This document shows positions 1-5,506 of a stretch of DNA of 9,209 bases, in pieces. The notes beneath the pieces are model-generated. The model had not been told where the DNA came from and searched no databases. It saw only the letters and a program-made list of their open reading frames with translations. The translations under genes were made by a program, and so were the position numbers. Numbering within the stretch: position 1 is the first letter of the stretch; each line of letters starts with the position of its first letter. This DNA is from an uncultured Bacilli bacterium (GTDB lineage: Bacteria > Bacillota_I > Bacilli_A > RF39 > UBA660): the NCBI GenBank assembly GCA_947627145.1, contig CANQUW010000038.1:1-9209 (forward strand). Reading direction: 5' to 3'.

Positions 1-1032
1 AAAGCACCTGAAGAAAGAGAACGTGGAATCACTATCAATACTGCACACGTTGAGTACAGTACTGATAAGAGACATTATGCACACGTTGACTGTCCAGGAC
101 ATGCTGATTATGTTAAAAACATGATTACAGGTGCTGCACAAATGGATGGAGCAATCTTAGTTATTGCTGCAACTGATGGACCTATGGCACAAACTCGTGA
201 ACACATCCTACTTGCTCGTCAAGTTGGAGTACCAAAAATGGTAGTATTCATGAACAAATGTGATATGGTTGATGATCCAGAACTACTAGACTTAGTAGAA
301 ATGGAAATTCGTGACTTATTAAGCGAATATGGATTTGATGGAGACAACACTCCAGTAATTCGTGGATCTGCATTAAAAGCTCTTGAAGGAGATGCTGACG
401 CAGTTAAATCTATCGAAGAACTTATGGATGCTGTTGATGAATGGATTCCAACTCCAGAACGTGATACTGACAAACCATTCTTAATGAGTATTGAAGATGT
501 ATTCACAATTACTGGACGTGGAACTGTTGTTACAGGACGTGTTGAACGTGGTAAATTAAATCTTAATGATGAAGTTGAAATTGTTGGAATTAAAGACACT
601 CAAAAAACTGTTGTTACAGGAATTGAAATGTTCAGAAAACAATTAGACTATGCTGAAGCAGGGGATAATGCTGGAGTATTATTACGTGGTATTTCTCGTG
701 AACAAGTAGAACGTGGACAAGTACTTGCTAAACCAGGAAGTGTTACTCCACATCGTAAATTCAAAGCTGAAGTTTACGTATTAAGTAAAGAAGAAGGAGG
801 ACGTCATACACCATTCTTCGCAAACTATCGTCCACAATTCTATTTCAGAACTACTGATGTAACTGGAGTAATCGAGTTACCAGCAGACGTTGAAATGGTT
901 ATGCCTGGAGATAACGTAAGCATCACAGTTGAATTAATTCACTCAATTGCACTAGAACAAGGTACTCAATTCTCTATCCGTGAAGGTGGAAGAACAGTTG
1001 GTGCTGGTAGTGTAACTGAAATCGTTGAATAA
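1..1032 (+). CDS. tuf: Elongation factor Tu, 5'-truncated by window edge
   Basis: EF-Tu is the GTPase that delivers aminoacyl-tRNA to the ribosomal A site. The reading frame is open from base 1 and continues upstream, so the first 50 or so residues, including the P-loop, lie outside the window. The visible 343 residues begin at the switch I part ([12 protein letters not shown]), then the G3 motif DCPGH, the G4 motif NKCD, and beta-barrel domains 2 and 3 ([31 protein letters not shown], and the C-terminal [11 protein letters not shown]). Length and alignment to the E. coli protein from memory suggest a complete, intact C-terminus. An ATG at 121 is internal to the conserved G domain and is not the start. 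Arg codons are mostly CGT, unlike murD and thrS, which mostly use AGA; this fits a highly expressed gene. A hairpin terminator follows, so tuf is last in its transcript. Confidence 0.98.
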   Translation, partial: KAPEERERGITINTAHVEYSTDKRHYAHVDCPGHADYVKNMITGAAQMDGAILVIAATDGPMAQTREHILLARQVGVPKMVVFMNKCDMVDDPELLDLVEMEIRDLLSEYGFDGDNTPVIRGSALKALEGDADAVKSIEELMDAVDEWIPTPERDTDKPFLMSIEDVFTITGRGTVVTGRVERGKLNLNDEVEIVGIKDTQKTVVTGIEMFRKQLDYAEAGDNAGVLLRGISREQVERGQVLAKPGSVTPHRKFKAEVYVLSKEEGGRHTPFFANYRPQFYFRTTDVTGVIELPADVEMVMPGDNVSITVELIHSIALEQGTQFSIREGGRTVGAGSVTEIVE

Positions 1033-1041
1033 TTAAAAATT

Positions 1042-1069
1042 AAAAGTGATCATAACTGATCACTTTTTT
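1042..1069 (+). terminator. Rho-independent terminator of tuf
   Basis: The 11-bp perfect stem AAAAGTGATCA / TGATCACTTTT (1042-1052 with 1057-1067) has a TAAC loop and runs into a T tract (1064-1069). It begins 10 bases after the tuf stop. Its A-rich left flank becomes a T tract on the other strand, so it could also stop minus-strand transcription. Confidence 0.9.
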
Positions 1070-1078
1070 AATGCTAAA

Positions 1079-1117
1079 AAAGAAGAAAAGTAAATGTGAT
1101 TTTTACTTTTCTTCTTT
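1079..1117 (-). terminator. Terminator overlapping the stop codon of the fem-like gene
   Basis: A 16-bp perfect inverted repeat (1079-1094 with 1102-1117, 7-base loop) is followed on the minus strand by a run of T (1074-1080 read in reverse). The arm at 1102-1117 contains the last codons (Lys, Glu, Glu, Lys) and the stop codon of the minus-strand gene, so the terminator is partly coding. T-rich sequence also flanks it on the plus side, so it may back up the tuf terminator. Confidence 0.85.
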
Positions 1118-2353
1118 ATTTTTATTTAAGCTTTTATATAAATTATAAGAAAGTGCATTAAGTACAATTTCAAACTCCCCTATATTTTCAGTAATAACAG
1201 GATTAAAACTTAATTTCATCTCATTTAAACCTTCATATTTATTTTCTTTAGAAAAGTCTCCAGAAACAGCATTTAAATTAAAGTATTTTAAACCTTCATT
1301 ATGATAATCTCTAATCATTTGCCACTTAATTAAATAACTAGGATTTAAGTGACTATATTCTTTATTGAATCCATCTATTACTAAATAAGCAGCATTGTCG
1401 TAAACAATAGCTAAAGCTCCACCTATTATTAATCCATCAGGATATTGTTTTAATAAATCAGTTGCGACAACTAAATCATTTTTATAAATATTGATAAGTT
1501 TATCAGATTCCATTTTCATATTTAATAATTTTTGTTGTTGGTCACTTTTTGTACTACTACCTTGTATTTTAGAAGCTAAATAATCATTTCTATCGATTTC
1601 CTTTTCATAAGCTTCTTTACTACTAACAACAAATTTTTCAGTATTAATCTTAGCATAATACAAATCAATATTTGGACTAAACTCTTCACATAAAGTCTTA
1701 TAGTATTCCATTGGTTTAGAATGTTTATCTTTTATAAATTTATATAAATGTTTAACATCAAATTCACTATCTTTATAGATTTCAACACCAACTCTCATAG
1801 CTTTCTTTATTTTATGACGAGTATTTTTATTAAATTCTTTATAAACTTGTTTTATATCTTTATTCAATAAAACAAGAGCTTCAAATCTAGGTTTTTCATT
1901 TTCAAAATATAAATTTTTACCTTTATAAGTAAAATCAGCATTTTCTAGATTAGCCATAATAACATTAATATCATTATTCATATTAATAATATCACCATTA
2001 TTATTTTTAATGCCGCAAGGAATATAAGGATCCATTTTTAAATACATAAATCCCTGTTTACCAAGTAAATTTTTAAGTCTTTCTGAAAATTCTTTTATTA
2101 AATTAGCTTGAGTATAATCGAATAATATTCCACGAGGGGCATAAGCAAATTTATAATTCATAAAAGCTTCTTTATACAAAATTAATGAAGCACCAATAAC
2201 TTTCTCAGCTTCATCGATAATACCTAAATAGTGAACATTCCATCCAAATTTAACCATAGTATTACCATAAGCAGAAGATTGATAATAACTTCTATATGGA
2301 TGAGTCTTAACATAATTATCAAATTCTTTTGGTTGTAATGTAATTATTTTCAT
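1103..2353 (-). CDS. FemABX-family peptidoglycan bridge aminoacyltransferase
   Basis: This 416-residue protein resembles the FemA/FemX/MurM family. These cytoplasmic enzymes transfer an amino acid from aminoacyl-tRNA onto the stem peptide of lipid II to start or extend the interpeptide bridge. Visible hallmarks are an N-terminal GNAT-like half (residues about 1-150), the basic stretch NTRHKIKKAMRVGVEIY (178-193), a Lys/Glu-rich helical arm at about 238-305 like the coiled-coil arm of Fem proteins, and a second GNAT-like half ending in NLNAVSGDFSKENKYEGLNE (359-378). Length matches the usual 400-420 residues. An ATG at 2395 would add 14 residues, but the start at 2353 has the SD sequence GGAGG (minus strand, 2361-2365) and the promoter -10 box lies inside the longer version. 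The gene is divergent from murD, another wall gene. The amino acid it transfers cannot be read from the sequence; FemA, FemB, FemX and MurM cannot be told apart here. Confidence 0.85.
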   Translation of the reverse strand: MKIITLQPKEFDNYVKTHPYRSYYQSSAYGNTMVKFGWNVHYLGIIDEAEKVIGASLILYKEAFMNYKFAYAPRGILFDYTQANLIKEFSERLKNLLGKQGFMYLKMDPYIPCGIKNNNGDIINMNNDINVIMANLENADFTYKGKNLYFENEKPRFEALVLLNKDIKQVYKEFNKNTRHKIKKAMRVGVEIYKDSEFDVKHLYKFIKDKHSKPMEYYKTLCEEFSPNIDLYYAKINTEKFVVSSKEAYEKEIDRNDYLASKIQGSSTKSDQQQKLLNMKMESDKLINIYKNDLVVATDLLKQYPDGLIIGGALAIVYDNAAYLVIDGFNKEYSHLNPSYLIKWQMIRDYHNEGLKYFNLNAVSGDFSKENKYEGLNEMKLSFNPVITENIGEFEIVLNALSYNLYKSLNKNKEEK

Positions 2354-2383
2354 ATAATCTCCTCCGCTTTTTATTCTGACTAT

Positions 2384-2392
2384 ATTATAACA
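2384..2392 (-). promoter_or_regulatory. Extended -10 promoter of the fem-like gene
   Basis: On the minus strand this reads TGTTATAAT, a perfect extended -10 element (TG-N-TATAAT). The -35 region about 17 bases further upstream (TTTTAA) is poor, as is usual with extended -10 promoters. The predicted transcription start near 2377 gives a leader of about 24 bases to the ATG at 2353. Confidence 0.7.
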
Positions 2393-2438
2393 CATCTTAA
2401 ACTTAATTAAAATAGTTTTTATTTACTAAATTTTATAG

Positions 2439-2457
2439 TATAATTGTTATAGGAGGT
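2439..2457 (+). promoter_or_regulatory. murD promoter -10 box and ribosome binding site
   Basis: TATAAT at 2439-2444 is a perfect -10 box; the -35 position (TTTTTA, 2416-2421) is a weak match. The strong SD AGGAGGT at 2451-2457 lies 9 bases before the murD ATG. If the -10 is used, the leader is only about 16 bases and starts almost at the SD. The short gap between the divergent fem-like gene and murD holds both promoters. Confidence 0.6.
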
Positions 2458-2466
2458 AAAGGTAAT

Positions 2467-3822
2467 ATGTTTGAAAACAAAAAAATATTAATTTTAGGAT
2501 TTGGTAGAAGTGGTGGAGCGGCAGCATCTTTTTTAATAGAAAGAAAAAATAAAGTTATTTTAAATGATTCATCTCCAGAAGAAAAACATGATGCTAAAAA
2601 AATAAAAGAATTAAGAAAAAGAGGAGTAGAATTTATTTTTGGAACATCTCCTGATAATTTACTAGATGAAAGTTTTGATTATTTAATAAAAAATCCTGGA
2701 GTACCTATAGAACACCCATATGTATTGAAAGCACATGAATTAAATATTGAAGTGATAAATGAAGTAGAAATGTCTTATAGACTTTTACCTAAAAATGTAA
2801 CTTTAATAGGTATTACAGGTACTAATGGAAAAACAACAACAACAACACTAACTTACGAAATTATAAAAAATGCTTATCCTGAAAAAACAAAATTAATAGG
2901 AAACATAGGAATACCTTTTTGTAGTATATTAAATGATATAAAAGAAAATGATATTTTAGTAATGGAAGTATCATGCCAACAATTAGAAAATTTAAAAGAG
3001 TTTAATCCTCATATTGGAGTACTTACAAATATTAGTCCTGCACATATAGATTTTATGAAAACTTATGAACACTATAAAGAATTAAAAGCACGTATGTTTA
3101 AAAATCAAACTGAAAATGATATTGCAATTACTAATATAGAAAACGAAGAAGCAACAAATATTAGTAAAAGTTTTAAAGCAAAGACAAAATATTTTTCATC
3201 AAGTCATGAAATAAGTGGTTGTTATGAAAAAGATAATTTTATTTGCTATTATGGAGAAAAAATTATTAATTTAGATGATATAAAAATTCCAGGAAAACAT
3301 AACTTAGAAAATATTATGGCATCTATTATGGTTGCTAAAGAATTAGATATTCCAAATGAAAAAATAGTAGAAGTAATTTCTAATTTCAAAGGAGTAGAGC
3401 ACAGACTAGAATATGTTGATACTATAAATGGAGTAGATTTTTATAATGATACAGAAGCAACAAATATTAAATGTACACAAATTGCTCTTTCATCATTCAA
3501 AAGACCAACTATAGTAATTTTAGGAGGACTAGAAAGAGGGCAAGTTTTAGAAGACCTAACACCATTTATGGAAAATGTAAAAGCAATTATTGCTATAGGA
3601 CAGTGTCGAGAAAGAATATTGGAATATGGTAAAAGTATTAATAAAGAAACTTATGCTTATGAATTTTTACATGATGGATTTAAAAAGTGTATAGAACTTT
3701 CAAAACCAAAAGATATAGTTTTATTAAGTCCTGCAACTGCATCATGGGACCAATATAAAGAATGTGAAGAAAGAGGACAAGAATTTAAAGATTTAGTAAA
3801 GGAGATAAAAAATGAAGATTAA
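2467..3822 (+). CDS. murD: UDP-N-acetylmuramoyl-L-alanine--D-glutamate ligase
   Basis: MurD adds D-glutamate to UDP-MurNAc-L-Ala with ATP in the cytoplasm, the second amino-acid step of peptidoglycan precursor synthesis. The 451 residues show the expected three domains. The N-terminal Rossmann-like domain has [12 protein letters not shown] (8-20) and IKNPGVP (74-80). The central ATPase has the P-loop [13 protein letters not shown] (115-127), metal-ligand His193 in NISPAHID, and the likely carbamylated Lys207. The C-terminal domain has HNLEN (278-282), GGLERG (353-358) and [11 protein letters not shown] (420-430). Length is normal. Two motifs deviate from what I recall: the usual ELSSFQL reads EVSCQQL (167-173), and the usual NDSKATN reads NDTEATN (327-333), with Glu330 in place of Lys. 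The remaining motifs look intact, so a working enzyme is likely. Its end overlaps eno. Confidence 0.95.
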   Translation: MFENKKILILGFGRSGGAAASFLIERKNKVILNDSSPEEKHDAKKIKELRKRGVEFIFGTSPDNLLDESFDYLIKNPGVPIEHPYVLKAHELNIEVINEVEMSYRLLPKNVTLIGITGTNGKTTTTTLTYEIIKNAYPEKTKLIGNIGIPFCSILNDIKENDILVMEVSCQQLENLKEFNPHIGVLTNISPAHIDFMKTYEHYKELKARMFKNQTENDIAITNIENEEATNISKSFKAKTKYFSSSHEISGCYEKDNFICYYGEKIINLDDIKIPGKHNLENIMASIMVAKELDIPNEKIVEVISNFKGVEHRLEYVDTINGVDFYNDTEATNIKCTQIALSSFKRPTIVILGGLERGQVLEDLTPFMENVKAIIAIGQCRERILEYGKSINKETYAYEFLHDGFKKCIELSKPKDIVLLSPATASWDQYKECEERGQEFKDLVKEIKNED

Positions 3823-5041
3823 AGATATAAAAGCAAGAGAACTATTAGATTCAAGAGGAAATCCAACAGTAGAAGTAGATGTGATTTTAGAAAATAATAT
3901 AATGGGACGTGCTATGGTACCAAGTGGTGCATCTACAGGAGAAAGAGAAGCACTAGAGTTAAGAGATCATGATGAAAAAAGATTCAATGGTCTTGGAGTT
4001 TTAAAAGCAGTAGAAAATGTAAATACTACATTAAGAGATAATTTAATTGGTAAAGATTTTGAAACTCAAAAATCTCTAGACTATTATATGATTGAACTAG
4101 ATGATACTAAAACAAAATCGACTTTTGGAGCAAATGCTATACTAGGAATATCTATGGCTTACTTAAAAGCATGTGCAAAATCAGCGAATAAAAAACTATA
4201 TGAATATGTAGGAGATGGAAAAACTTTACCACAGCCAATGATGAATATTTTAAACGGAGGAGCTCATGCTGATAACAACCTAGACTTTCAAGAATTTATG
4301 ATTATTCCTGTAAGAGATACTATCCATGAAAGAGTACGTGTAGGAAGTGAAATATTTCATGCTCTAAAAAAAGTGTTAAACGAAAAAGGATATTCAACAG
4401 GAGTAGGAGATGAAGGAGGTTTTGCACCTAACCTTCACAGTAACAAAGAAGGTTTTGATTTAATAATAGAAGCAATTACCAAAGCAGGCTATACTCCAGG
4501 TGTTGATGTAAATCTAGCAATTGATGCTGCAGCTAGTGAATTCTATAAAGATGGAAAATACATTGTAGATAATAAAGAATTAACAACAGAAGAATTGATA
4601 AACTTCTATATTGAACTAGTAAATACATATCCAATTATTTCAATAGAAGATCCAGTAGATGAAAATGACTGGGACGGATTTAAAGAAATAACTACAAAAC
4701 TAGGAGATAAAATCCAATTAGTTGGAGATGACTTATTTGTAACAAATAAAGAATACTTACAAAAGGGAATAGATATGAATGCAGGTAATGCTATACTAAT
4801 AAAAGTAAATCAAATAGGAACAATAACAGAGACTATTGAAGCAATAAACCTAGCAAAACAAAACAACTATAAAACTATAATTTCTCATCGTAGTGGAGAA
4901 ACAGAAGATACAACTATCGCATCTTTATCAGTAGGACTTAATCTTGGTCAAATAAAAACAGGTTCAATGTCAAGAACTGATAGAATATGTAAATATAATG
5001 AACTTATGAGAATAGAAGAAGAAATTGACAAATTAGTGTAA
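3812..5041 (+). CDS. eno: Enolase (2-phosphoglycerate dehydratase)
   Basis: Enolase interconverts 2-phosphoglycerate and phosphoenolpyruvate in glycolysis. The 409-residue protein has the N-terminal signature [12 protein letters not shown] and [14 protein letters not shown]. The key residues are all present: His152 and Glu161 ([13 protein letters not shown]), Glu201 (GDEGGFAPN), metal ligands Asp238, Glu279 (SIEDP) and Asp306 (VGDDLFVTN), catalytic Lys331 (LIKVNQIG), and the [13 protein letters not shown] loop (358-370). It ends shortly after LMRIEEEID, so the C-terminal tail is roughly a dozen residues shorter than in E. coli or B. subtilis. The ATG overlaps the last 11 bases of murD; SD AAAGGAG (3798-3804) lies 7 bases before it inside murD. 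It appears to be co-transcribed and possibly translationally coupled with murD. Its last codons contain the promoter of the thrS leader. Confidence 0.98.
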   Translation: MKIKDIKARELLDSRGNPTVEVDVILENNIMGRAMVPSGASTGEREALELRDHDEKRFNGLGVLKAVENVNTTLRDNLIGKDFETQKSLDYYMIELDDTKTKSTFGANAILGISMAYLKACAKSANKKLYEYVGDGKTLPQPMMNILNGGAHADNNLDFQEFMIIPVRDTIHERVRVGSEIFHALKKVLNEKGYSTGVGDEGGFAPNLHSNKEGFDLIIEAITKAGYTPGVDVNLAIDAAASEFYKDGKYIVDNKELTTEELINFYIELVNTYPIISIEDPVDENDWDGFKEITTKLGDKIQLVGDDLFVTNKEYLQKGIDMNAGNAILIKVNQIGTITETIEAINLAKQNNYKTIISHRSGETEDTTIASLSVGLNLGQIKTGSMSRTDRICKYNELMRIEEEIDKLV

Positions 5042-5053
5042 ATTTGATATAAT
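5025..5053 (+). promoter_or_regulatory. Full-consensus sigma-A promoter of the thrS leader
   Basis: TTGACA (5025-5030), a 17-base spacer, then TATAAT (5048-5053) preceded by TG at 5045-5046, forming an extended -10. Every position of both hexamers matches consensus and spacing is ideal. It lies across the last eno codons and the stop. Predicted start is about 5060, just before the SD of the leader peptide. It is the only convincing promoter upstream of the T-box and thrS. Confidence 0.88.
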
Positions 5054-5081
5054 TAAAGTGCTTTTGAAGGAGAGATATAAT

Positions 5082-5147
5082 ATGTTAAATAATCAAATGA
5101 CAACGACAACTTATATTGTGACATTTAAATCAATTGTTTTGTATTGA
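5082..5147 (+). CDS. Putative threonine-rich leader peptide (21 aa)
   Basis: A 21-codon ORF starts with ATG at 5082, preceded by the SD GAAGGAGAG (about 5066-5074), and ends with TGA at 5145-5147. The peptide begins MLNNQMTTTTYIVTF. Four consecutive Thr codons (ACA ACG ACA ACT, 5100-5111) are followed by another ACA at 5121-5123, so 5 of 21 residues are Thr. This resembles the leader peptides of Thr-attenuated operons such as thrL of enterobacteria, though it is not recognisably homologous. The position just after a consensus promoter and before an intrinsic terminator upstream of threonyl-tRNA synthetase supports a role as a codon sensor rather than a functional protein. The alternative is a small gene of unknown function in which the Thr run is coincidental. 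Confidence 0.65.
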   Translation: MLNNQMTTTTYIVTFKSIVLY

Positions 5148-5149
5148 TT
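5128..5149 (+). promoter_or_regulatory. Leader hairpin (segments 1:2 of attenuator)
   Basis: AATCAAT (5128-5134) pairs perfectly with ATTGATT (5143-5149) around an 8-base loop. Segment 1 lies in the last codons of the leader peptide and segment 2 covers its stop codon. Segment 2 is the same RNA that can pair with 5191-5200, so this hairpin competes with the proposed antiterminator. It is short and AT-rich, so its stability alone is modest. Confidence 0.5.
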
Positions 5150-5200
5150 GTTTTAGCATTGTTTATTAAATTAAGTTTTATAAGTCTATTACAATCAGTA
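5142..5200 (+). promoter_or_regulatory. Proposed antiterminator pairing (segments 2:3)
   Basis: TATTGATTGT (5142-5151) can pair over 10 continuous positions, one of them G-U, with ACAATCAGTA (5191-5200). Segment 3 covers the end of the left arm, the loop and the start of the right arm of the downstream terminator hairpin, so the two structures exclude each other. A ribosome at the leader stop codon (5145-5147) would cover segment 2 and let the terminator form. A ribosome stalled earlier at Thr codons would leave segment 2 free. This behaviour is inferred from the pairing; no folding was computed. Confidence 0.5.
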
Positions 5201-5217
5201 ATAGGCTTTTATTTTTT
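5182..5217 (+). terminator. Intrinsic terminator after the leader peptide
   Basis: AAGTCTATTAC (5182-5192) pairs with GTAATAGGCTT (5198-5208) over 11 bp, one of them G-U, with the 5-base loop AATCA. A T-rich tail follows at 5207-5217, broken only by A5211. It lies 34 bases after the leader peptide stop and just before the T-box. It may also act as the terminator for murD-eno read-through transcripts. Confidence 0.8.
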
Positions 5218-5220
5218 AAA

Positions 5221-5419
5221 AACTATGATATAGGATATGATTATTAATATGTTATTTTAAAGAGAGTTATCAGTTGGTGGGAGATAATAAATAAACTTAA
5301 TAATTACTACCTATTAGTTGTACTCGAAAGAGATTACCCGATATATTCGGTTAAAATAATTAAGTAAAACAGAGGATGGTACCGTCTTAAATAGACTCCT
5401 AATGGTACATCCTCTTTTT
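5221..5419 (+). ncRNA. Threonine T-box riboswitch upstream of thrS
   Basis: A T-box senses uncharged tRNA and permits read-through into the synthetase gene. Stem I: AACTA (5221-5225) pairs with 5315-5319; 5239-5247 pairs with 5297-5305; the distal arm carries AGAGAG (5261-5266), then TTATC / GATAA (5267-5271 with 5283-5287) around the loop AGTTGGTGGGA. The specifier loop strand at 5306-5314 reads ACTACC, so the specifier is either ACT or ACC, both Thr. Stem III is CCGA / TCGG (5338-5341 with 5347-5350). The antiterminator has the 7-base T-box bulge TGGTACC (5377-5383) between AGGA / TCCT and GTC / GAC; TGGT fits a tRNA ending ACCA. Instead of a full stem II there is only a small CTC-GAAA-GAG hairpin (5323-5332). 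Specificity and the downstream thrS agree. Confidence 0.93.
5371..5419 (+). terminator. T-box terminator hairpin
   Basis: AGAGGAT (5371-5377) and GTACC (5379-5383) pair with GGTAC and ATCCTCT (5404-5415), with G5378 bulged, followed by TTTTT (5415-5419). The left arm contains the T-box bulge sequence, so this hairpin and the antiterminator (5373-5400) are mutually exclusive, as expected for a transcriptional T-box. Confidence 0.9.
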
Positions 5420-5441
5420 ATTTAGTAAAGGAGATGGTTAT

Positions 5442-5489
5442 ATGACGGAAACGGATGTTGATACGAAGATCTTTTTCAAAAGTAAATAA
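5442..5489 (+). CDS. Putative second Thr-rich mini-ORF before thrS (15 aa)
   Basis: Fifteen codons (MTETDVDTKIFFKSK) run from an ATG with an excellent SD, AAAGGAG at 5427-5433, 8 bases upstream, to TAA at 5487-5489. The stop lies 17 bases before the thrS ATG and the frame differs from thrS. Three of 15 residues are Thr and all three codons are ACG, a codon I do not find in frame in any long gene of the window. The SD is better than that of thrS itself (AGAAGG, 5495-5500). It lies past the T-box terminator and has no terminator after it, so if regulatory it would act on thrS translation, for example by coupling. A run CTTTTTC (5471-5477) can pair weakly with GAAAGAAGG at the thrS SD. It does not resemble the lost N-terminus of ThrRS. 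No homologue is recognised. Confidence 0.5.
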   Translation: MTETDVDTKIFFKSK

Positions 5490-5506
5490 AAGAAAGAAGG
5501 TATATT

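Noticed and set aside
219..599. Minus-strand open frame inside tuf
   Set aside because: It lies opposite the conserved EF-Tu coding sequence, is Ser-rich low-complexity in translation and has no recognisable family: a shadow of tuf.
2354..2395. Longer N-terminus of the fem-like protein from ATG 2395
   Set aside because: The extended region contains the -10 box and the SD for the start at 2353, and the extra residues do not match Fem proteins.
5082..5156. Mycoplasma genetic code (TGA as Trp) extending the leader peptide to TAG at 5154
   Set aside because: All long genes use TGG for Trp and none contains in-frame TGA, so the standard bacterial code is the simpler reading.
5159..5229. Separate promoter for the T-box
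   Set aside because: TTGTTT 5159-5164 with TATAAG 5179-5184 has only a 14-base spacer, and TATGAT 5224-5229 has no -35 and would start inside stem I.
5442..5506. Mini-ORF 5442-5489 as a frameshifted remnant of the ThrRS N-terminal TGS domain
   Set aside because: Its 15 residues show no TGS-like sequence, it ends with its own stop, and thrS has a separate SD and start.
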